6,120 nucleotides of DNA from a candidate division SR1 bacterium CG_4_9_14_3_um_filter_40_9. Its GTDB lineage: Bacteria; Patescibacteriota; Gracilibacteria; Absconditabacterales; Absconditicoccaceae. Below the pieces are notes generated by a model. The model saw only the letters and a program-made list of their open reading frames with translations. It was not told where the DNA came from and did not search any database. The stretch spans positions 985 through 7,104 of the forward strand of contig PFWQ01000060.1 of the NCBI GenBank assembly GCA_002791215.1, written 5' to 3'. The position numbers were made by a program, and so were the translations under genes. Position 1 is the first letter of the stretch. Every line of letters starts with the position of its first letter. Shown one piece after another: positions 1-4,507 of the stretch.

Positions 1-51
1 AAGCACTTTGATGTGCGAAGCGTCATAGGTGTCTTTTTTTTCTGGCATCAT
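1..51 (-). CDS. gyrB: DNA gyrase subunit B (or ParE) N-terminus, partial
   Basis: Only the first 17 residues are in the window; the gene continues past position 1. The reading is MMPEKKDTYDASHIKVL. A short charged N-terminus followed by YDAS-I-VL is the usual opening of GyrB, just before the LEGLEAVRKRPGMYIG segment of the ATPase domain, which would lie outside the window. The topoisomerase IV subunit ParE opens in a similar way and cannot be excluded. GyrB supplies the ATPase of gyrase, which introduces negative supercoils. Two adjacent ATG codons (49-51 and 46-48) could both serve as start; the first is used here. No Shine-Dalgarno sequence is visible in the A/T-rich stretch upstream. It lies 81 bp downstream of rpoD on the same strand, so co-transcription is possible. 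The call rests on a very short match. Confidence 0.6.
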   Translation of the reverse strand, partial: MMPEKKDTYDASHIKVL

Positions 52-132
52 AAATTTGTATTTTAAATATATAAATTCTAAATTTTAAATTGTTTTTTTA
101 CTGTTAGTTGTTAACTGTTAGTTGTTAGTTGA
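52..132. other. AT-rich rpoD-gyrB spacer
   Basis: This 81-bp spacer holds the heptad repeat next to rpoD and then an almost pure A/T stretch (about 52-100) just upstream of gyrB. No stem-loop with a T-run on the minus strand is seen, so rpoD transcription may read into gyrB. The A/T stretch could hold a gyrB promoter, but no clear -35/-10 pair was found. Confidence 0.5.
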
Positions 133-135
133 TTA
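101..135. repeat. Heptanucleotide tandem repeat between rpoD and gyrB
   Basis: Five successive 7-bp units: ctgttag, ttgttaa, ctgttag, ttgttag, ttgatta. They also read as a 14-bp unit repeated about twice. The last, degenerate unit contains the complement of the rpoD stop codon (133-135), so the array abuts the end of rpoD. Function is unknown; it does not form a convincing terminator hairpin. Confidence 0.75.
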
Positions 136-1419
136 TTCGTCTAGATAGTTGATATTGTCGTAGTCGATTTCCTCTTCATCGTCATCCAGATATTCATTAT
201 TCTCTTCTTCTTCATCTTCATTTCTCGCCAATTTCTTTCTACCTTTCTTGCCTTTCCCTCAGCCTTGATCAAGTTTAGCGACATCATCTTCGATACCGAG
301 AATCTTCTGCAATCAGGTATGTTCTTTCAATTTCTGGATCACTTTCTGTTCAATCTGTCTGACTCTTTCTCTCGTTACATTAAATTCTTCTCCTACTTGT
401 TCAAGCGTATATTTCGGTCCATCGATACCATACCTCATCTTCACGATTTTCGCTTCTCTGTCATCAAGCATTCACAAGATCATATCGAGATTGTCTCTGA
501 GCGTATTTTTTTCTGCGAATTGGTCGGGTCTCAAGGTGTTGGAATCTTCGAGCAAGTCTGCCAAAGTATCTCTTCCTTCGTCTCCTACTTCTCTATCAAG
601 CGAAACATTCCCGAAAATCACTTCTTCCAGCTTTTTAATCTTTTTAATCGGAAATCCAAGCTTTTGACCGATTTCTTTGGAAGTTGGCTCTCTTCCTAGC
701 TTTTGGAAGAGCATTTGATAGGTCTTATTATAAGAATTGATTTCATCAATCAGATGCACAGGGATTCTTACGTGTTTCGTCATGTCGGCGATAGCCTTTG
801 TTATCGACTGTTTGATCCACCATGTTGCATAGGTAGAAAATTTGAATTCCTTATCTGGATCAAATTTTTCAATGGCTTTAATAAGTCCTACATTTCCTTC
901 TTGAATCAAATCAGAAAAACTCAATCTAGAACCAAAAAATCTCTTCGCGATACTGATCACAAGTCTGAGATTGGACTCGATAAGAATCCTTTTCGCGGCT
1001 TCATCACCTTTTTTTATGCGTTTTGCAATATCTCTTTCTTCTTCTGAATTCAATAATGGGATCTTGGAGATATCATTGAAATACAGCTTGATGAAGTCCT
1101 TATATTGAGAATCATTATTGCGATGTTTACTTTCATAGAGTTCCAATTTTCAGAATTTAGTCTCTTTCTTCAAGGTTGCAGCCTCCTTTTCGAGGATTTC
1201 TTCAATCGTGGTAAGTTTGATTCACAATTTGTCCGCCAATCCATAAAATTTTTCCACAATCTTGATATTGAGGTCCATGTCATCGATTTCGGCGATGATA
1301 TCTTCTTCATTCATTTCTCATTTTTCAAATCATTTCTGCAAAAGCTCCTGGAGTGGCTTACTTAATTCACTAATGTCATCCTGGAAATTGTCCCAAAGCT
1401 GTTTCTTTAATTTTTGCAT
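133..1419 (-). CDS. rpoD: RNA polymerase primary sigma factor RpoD (SigA), TGA read as Gly
   Basis: Housekeeping sigma factor of 428 residues that directs RNA polymerase to promoters. With TGA as Gly it is one open frame with seven internal TGAs (complements at 1330, 1318, 1222, 1150, 472, 313 and 259). Residues about 20-70 resemble sigma region 1.1 (ELLQKGFEKGEMNEEDI). Region 1.2 ([16 protein letters not shown]) is near residue 113. Region 2 spans about 150-221, with [22 protein letters not shown] and the melting/-10 motif [11 protein letters not shown]. Region 3 follows with IRIPVH-like [12 protein letters not shown] and GREPTSKEI. Region 4.2 is the HTH at 337-364 ([22 protein letters not shown]). 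The ATG at 1417-1419 is chosen because it gives a complete region 1.1 and no ATG lies upstream in frame. Unusual: after region 4 there is a basic stretch (GKGKKGRKK) and a 31-residue tail with 17 Asp/Glu. Family assignment is secure; the tail's role is unknown. Confidence 0.96.
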
Positions 1420-1446
1420 GCCTCAACGAAGAAAGCAGTAAAATAT

Positions 1447-1474
1447 TTGACAAATATGTAAAAATATGTATAAT
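1447..1474 (+). promoter_or_regulatory. Consensus sigma-70 promoter, plus strand
   Basis: A perfect -35 hexamer TTGACA (1447-1452) is followed after 16 bp by a perfect -10 hexamer TATAAT (1469-1474), set in A/T-rich DNA. Initiation would be expected near 1481. It faces away from rpoD and towards the stem-loop region and ruvA. The -35 box starts only 28 bp from the rpoD start codon. Confidence 0.8.
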
Positions 1475-1581
1475 ATAAGTGTGTAGTAAAGCTTAGCTCG
1501 ACCGCTCCGGTAATTACCGGAGATGCGAGAGCAATATTTGCGGATGAAACCGCAAATGCTTACGCTTAGTATAGTAATAAG

Positions 1582-1606
1582 GGCAGGTTTACCTGCCGAA
1601 GGCAGG
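1582..1606. repeat. Alternating complementary blocks (ggcagg / cctgcc / ggcagg)
   Basis: Three 6-bp blocks, ggcagg (1582-1587), cctgcc (1592-1597) and ggcagg (1601-1606), allow the middle block to pair with either neighbour but not both. On the minus strand the second hairpin is closed by a C(UUCG)G loop, an exceptionally stable tetraloop. This is either a small palindromic repeat or a switchable RNA element. Confidence 0.6.
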
Positions 1607-1636
1607 CCTCTTTTCATACAGGGACTTGCTTTTTTT
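1599..1636 (+). terminator. Possible intrinsic terminator in the ruvA leader
   Basis: The stem aaggcagg (1599-1606) pairs with cttgcttt (1625-1632), allowing two G-U pairs, and is extended inside by cct/agg (1607-1609, 1620-1622). It runs into a T-tract (1630-1636). The stem is imperfect and competes with the cctgcc/ggcagg hairpin, so termination may be conditional or weak. Confidence 0.35.
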
Positions 1637-1679
1637 AGTTGAGACGCAACCCCAAACTGTCGAGGTAATGTCGAAACTA

Positions 1680-1695
1680 TCCGATGAAAATCGGA
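1680..1695 (+). repeat. Stem-loop with GAAA tetraloop
   Basis: Perfect 6-bp stem tccgat/atcgga closed by a GAAA (GNRA-type) loop, followed by caatc and a run of nine As. There is no T-run on the plus side, so it is not a plus-strand terminator. A GNRA loop is a stable RNA fold and suggests that this part may be transcribed on the plus strand. Confidence 0.5.
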
Positions 1696-1760
1696 CAATC
1701 AAAAAAAAACGTCCAAAGTCAAATCTAGTGATTTATTTTGCGATATCAACAGGAAAAAAA

Positions 1761-1787
1761 ATGTATACACTTGCAAATCTTCTTTAA
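1761..1787 (+). CDS. Possible 8-codon leader ORF
   Basis: Encodes MYTLANLL followed by TAA. An AGGA (1751-1754) lies six bases before the ATG, a good Shine-Dalgarno spacing, whereas ruvA and lepA show no such motif. It sits upstream of ruvA in what may be its leader. There is no homology to rely on and an ORF this short can occur by chance. Confidence 0.2.
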   Translation: MYTLANLL

Positions 1788-1788
1788 A

Positions 1789-1816
1789 TTGATAAAGATT
1801 GTTAAAGATCGATAAA
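1789..1816 (+). promoter_or_regulatory. Weak candidate promoter for ruvA-lepA
   Basis: TTGATA (1789-1794, one mismatch to TTGACA) and GATAAA (1811-1816, two mismatches to TATAAT) are 16 bp apart, about 75 bp upstream of the ruvA start. The match arises from the repeat array itself and may be fortuitous; the consensus promoter at 1447-1474 is the alternative source of the ruvA transcript. Confidence 0.25.
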
Positions 1817-1884
1817 AATAGATGAAAATCGTAGGACAAAGCCATTTTTATCAAATTTTATCAAGTTTTATCAAATTTTATCAA
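1789..1884. repeat. Two opposed arrays of 10-bp-phased AT repeats
   Basis: The right half has four copies of tttatcaa starting at 1847, 1857, 1867 and 1877, exactly 10 bp apart. The left half has four degenerate copies of the reverse complement (ttgataaa, ttgttaaa, tcgataaa, tagatgaa) starting at 1789, 1799, 1809 and 1819, also 10 bp apart. Together they make an imperfect 40-bp inverted repeat around a spacer of about 18 bp. The segment gataaaaat/atttttatc (1811-1819, 1844-1852) is a perfect 9-bp match. The period equals about one helical turn, so repeats face the same side of the DNA. The right end, TTATCAACA (1878-1886), differs by one base from the DnaA box TTATCCACA. Role unknown: bent DNA, operator array or origin-like element are all possible. 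Confidence 0.75.
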
Positions 1885-1891
1885 CAAAAAA

Positions 1892-2455
1892 ATGTTCCAT
1901 TATTTCAACGGTAAACTGCAGGTGATTTGAAATAAAAAGCTCCTAACCAACGACTTCTTTGGCATCGAAGTTCAATATTCATGAAAGCAGGGCTTGTCCG
2001 CCTCTGGAGGAGAGTACTTCCTTTTCCCGTATCTGGACGACAATAGGAAATCAGTCTTCTACTTCGCTTTCGATAGCATGGAGCAGAAAAATATGTTTGA
2101 AGATATGCTCAAGATAAGCTGAGTCTGACCAAAGACTGCCTTTCAGCTTGCTCAATTACCGAGAGAAAATTTACAAAACGCCATCAAGACTTTTGACGCG
2201 AAATTCTTCCAATCCATCCCATGAATCGGCCCCAAATCAGCGAAAAAGATACTTCTAGAAATGAAATGAAATTTCGAATTCGATGACATTCAGAGAATGG
2301 ACGTCGATCAAAGACTTTACAAAGACATCATAAAATCGCTCAGAGGATTCGGTTATGACGCCGAGAGAATCAAATCAACATTGCAGAGATATGAAGGTAA
2401 AATTTCCAAAGAAAATATGTCTGAAGTTATCAAGTGGATCATTTCTCAGATGTAA
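1892..2455 (+). CDS. ruvA: Holliday junction branch migration protein RuvA, TGA read as Gly
   Basis: A 187-residue RuvA, slightly shorter than the usual ~200. RuvA forms tetramers that bind four-way Holliday junctions and load the RuvB motor for branch migration. The N-terminal domain (1-64) begins MFHYFNGKL, typical of the family's OB-fold. Domain II carries two helix-hairpin-helix motifs: ISGVGPKTAFQL (75-86) and [18 protein letters not shown] (109-126). The C-terminal RuvB-contacting domain is about 139-187, with the expected [12 protein letters not shown]. Six in-frame TGAs occur, at codons 13, 31, 77, 79, 111 and 126. Those at 77, 79, 111 and 126 fall on the hallmark glycines of the DNA-binding hairpins and the adjacent MKG, which is strong evidence for code 25. 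The ATG at 1892 gives the family N-terminus. No Shine-Dalgarno is present; the start is preceded by an A-run. ruvB is not in the window. lepA follows after 31 bp, probably on the same transcript. Confidence 0.93.
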
Positions 2456-2486
2456 AAAACTATTTAATTACTTAGATATTTTGTTT

Positions 2487-4445
2487 ATGAATATTAGAAA
2501 TTTTTGTATCATAGCACACATAGATCACGGAAAATCTACACTGGCAGACAGAATGCTAGAGATTACCTGAACGCTCAGAAAAGTAGAGCATGGACAAGTA
2601 TTGGATCGTATGGATCTGGAGCAAGAGAGATGAATAACCATCAAGCTGACGCCAGTCCGCATGCAGCGGAAATGATATGAATTTAATCTCATCGACACCC
2701 CAGGACACGTTGATTTTCAGTATGAAGTTTCTCGTTCACTCGCCGCAGTGGAAGGGGCAATTTTGCTCGTAGATGCAAGCCAATGAATCCAAGCTCAGAC
2801 ATTGTCTGTATTATATCAGGCAGTAGAGCAGTGACTAGAAATCATCCCGGTCCTCAACAAAATAGATTTACCTGCTGCTGATCCAGAAAGAGTAGCCAAA
2901 GAAATAGAACACATCATCTGAATACATAGAGATGATATCATCTGTGTATCAGGTAAAACCTGAGAGAATGTAGATAAGGTGCTCGATTACATCATAGAAA
3001 AAGTTCCTGAACCGAAGATCAAAAAGGAAGCGCAAATAAATACCGCATTGATTTTTGACTGCGTCTATGATTCCTATAAATGAGTGGTCGCCTACATCAA
3101 AGTCGTAGAATGACAGTTCAAAACTGGTGATGTGGTCTATCTCGTACACTCCAAAAATAAGCTCACCATCACGGAAGTGGGACATTTTGATCCGGAATAT
3201 TCATCAGATAAGGTGATAAAAGAATGACAGATAGGATATATCGTCACCTGAGAAAAGACAGTCAGGAACGTAGAAATCTGAGATACCATTCTCGGGGGGA
3301 TCAAATACACGCAAGGTGACGAACTCAAAAAATATGCCGTTCCGGGATTTAGGAAAATCAAACCATACGTCTATGCCGGAGTCTATCCGATAGATACCAA
3401 TGATTATAATAAACTCAAAGAATCTCTCGATAAACTCTCTATCAATGATAGTGCAGTGGAATATGAAATGGAAGACAGCAAGGCCCTAGGATTCTGATTT
3501 AGGTGCGGTTTTCTTGGCATGCTCCACATGGATATCATCAAGGAAAGATTATCCAGAGAATACAATGTAGAAACCATATTTACCATCCCAACTGTAGTTT
3601 ATCTTATCAAGACCAAAAATCTCTCTCTGGATCAAATCAAGTCAGGTCAAAACATACAAAATCTGCTCAAATCCTGACTCTACAAACAAATTCTCAATAA
3701 TCTGCAATCTGCAATCTGCAATCTGCAATCTGATGATCTTGAAAACGATATTGACACAGAATGAAACCAAGCTTTGAAAGACATATTGAAACCCTGGTTA
3801 GTAGTCAAATCATGAGCCGATATGGTAGAGCAGGGGGTCATAGATGAAATCTGGGAACCTATCGCCAACGTGGAAATCGTCGGTCCGGAAGGATATGCCG
3901 GCAACATCATGCAACTCTGCCAAGAATATAGGTGAAAACTCGTGAAGATGGATAGCATAGATGCGACCAGATTGGTCCGGCATTATGAATTACCGATGGG
4001 TGAAATCATCATCGATTTTTATGATAGACTCAAATCATTGACCAAATGATACGCGACTATGAATTATGAATTTAGAGGCTATCAAGAAGCGGATTTGACC
4101 AAGCTTGATATCTGGGTCAATGGAGAAAAAATCGAAGCGCTCTCTCGGGTAGTACATCAAGATAAAGCATATACGCTGTGAAGAACTGTCGTAGAAAAAT
4201 TAAAAGATCTGATTCCCAAACATCTATTTATCATCCCTATCCAAGCGGGAATCGGCGCCAAGATCATCGCTAGAGAAACGATTTCTGCCATGAGAAAAGA
4301 TGTCATCGCCAAATGTTACGGATGAGACGTGACGAGAAAAAGGAAATTATTGAAAAAGCAGAAAGAAGGAAAGAAAAGGATGAAGTCCATCGGTAGCGTA
4401 GATGTCCCAAGTGATGTATTTATTAAGATGGTCGCTAGGAATTAA
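2487..4445 (+). CDS. lepA: Elongation factor 4 (LepA) with internal insertion, TGA read as Gly
   Basis: Ribosome-bound GTPase EF-4/LepA, 652 residues against about 600 in most bacteria. The N-terminus [18 protein letters not shown] sets the start and contains the P-loop. Other GTPase motifs are [12 protein letters not shown] and the G5-type SGK. Later family blocks include [24 protein letters not shown], the EF-G-like region with [13 protein letters not shown], and the LepA-specific C-terminus with AKCYGGD and [13 protein letters not shown]. Twenty in-frame TGAs occur; several sit at invariant glycines (after EQER at 2631, after LTK at 4047, in CYGGD at 4323). Between VVYLIKT (near residue 375) and [12 protein letters not shown] there are about 77 residues where E. 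coli has about 21. This extra segment contains a 7-bp repeat encoding [11 protein letters not shown]. It lies on the 3' side of ruvA and ends 17 bp before a strong terminator. No Shine-Dalgarno motif is visible. Confidence 0.96.
3699..3732 (+). repeat. Heptanucleotide tandem repeat (aatctgc) inside lepA
   Basis: Four exact copies of aatctgc (3699-3726) followed by six bases of a fifth. Another lone copy lies at 3660-3666. As three heptads equal seven codons, the array keeps the frame and encodes a 7-residue period (NLQSAIC, then NLQS). It is inside the lineage-specific insertion of EF-4. Confidence 0.9.
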
Positions 4446-4461
4446 AATATTGATTATATAG

Positions 4462-4492
4462 AAAAACCCCACCAAATGATGGCGGGGTTTTT
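4462..4492. terminator. Bidirectional intrinsic terminator between lepA and the large minus-strand gene
   Basis: Stem aaaaacccc (4462-4470) pairs with ggggttttt (4484-4492), with an A-C mismatch then cc/gg (4472-4473, 4481-4482) and loop aaatgat. A run of five Ts follows the stem on plus, and the complementary A-run gives a T-run on minus. It starts 17 bp after the lepA stop and lies 15 bp beyond the stop of the convergent minus-strand gene, so it can serve both. Confidence 0.9.
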
Positions 4493-4507
4493 CTTGAAAT
4501 TCAGGAG

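Larger units (their letters stand above)
1481..1636 (+). ncRNA. Candidate structured non-coding RNA or long leader of ruvA-lepA
   Basis: The stretch directly downstream of the consensus promoter folds into consecutive stem-loops and ends with a hairpin and seven Ts (1630-1636), giving a possible transcript of about 155 nt. Stem 1 is the perfect palindrome ctccggtaattaccggag (1505-1522), extended by gctcg/cgag flanks (1496-1500, 1526-1529). Stem 2 is atttgcgg/ccgcaaat (1536-1543, 1550-1557) with loop ATGAAA, flanked by agc/gct. Stem 3 is ggcagg/cctgcc (1582-1587, 1592-1597). I compared it by eye with RNase P RNA, SRP RNA, tmRNA, 5S rRNA and 6S RNA and did not find their conserved motifs. The length would suit a 6S RNA, but serial hairpins do not match its single long-hairpin shape. 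If the terminal hairpin is leaky, it could instead be a 410-nt leader of ruvA. Confidence 0.4.
1420..1891. other. 472-bp divergent intergenic region, rpoD to ruvA
   Basis: No convincing protein gene is seen here. From left to right it holds a strong plus-strand promoter (1447-1474), three or more stem-loops (1496-1636), a GAAA-capped hairpin (1680-1695), a short A-rich stretch, a possible 8-codon ORF (1761-1787), and a double array of 10-bp repeats (1789-1884) ending next to the ruvA start. It must contain the promoters of both rpoD (minus) and ruvA-lepA (plus). No clear minus-strand promoter was found close to rpoD. Confidence 0.7.

Noticed and set aside
265..1047. Plus-strand open frames at 265-699 and 703-1047
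   Set aside because: They are antisense to the conserved rpoD coding sequence and have Phe/Ser/Ile-rich composition typical of a reverse-strand shadow.
1423..1698. Minus-strand 91-codon open frame (MSDFHRIVSTL...) in the intergenic region
   Set aside because: It runs through several perfect stem-loops and the palindrome at 1505-1522, has no ribosome binding site, no recognisable motif, and overlaps the consensus promoter; better explained as non-coding.
1680..1720. GAAA-capped hairpin as a terminator
   Set aside because: It is followed by a run of As on plus; on minus the T-run precedes the stem instead of following it, so neither strand has terminator geometry.
1481..1740. RNase P RNA, tmRNA, SRP RNA, 5S rRNA, group I/II intron or c-di-GMP riboswitch
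   Set aside because: I looked for the conserved motifs (for example GAGGAAAGUCC of RNase P, the SRP GGAAG-CAGCC loop, the intron domain V pattern, tRNA-like ends) and found none; only an unassigned structured RNA is supportable.
2355..2570. Separate 71-codon plus-strand ORF running from inside ruvA into lepA
   Set aside because: It is lepA's frame extended upstream through the end of ruvA and cut at the first recoded TGA; the true lepA start is the ATG at 2487.
2949..3958. Minus-strand open frames within 2949-3958, including one with a [11 protein letters not shown] repeat
   Set aside because: All lie opposite lepA, whose product is clearly recognised; the repeated peptide is only the reverse reading of the aatctgc array.
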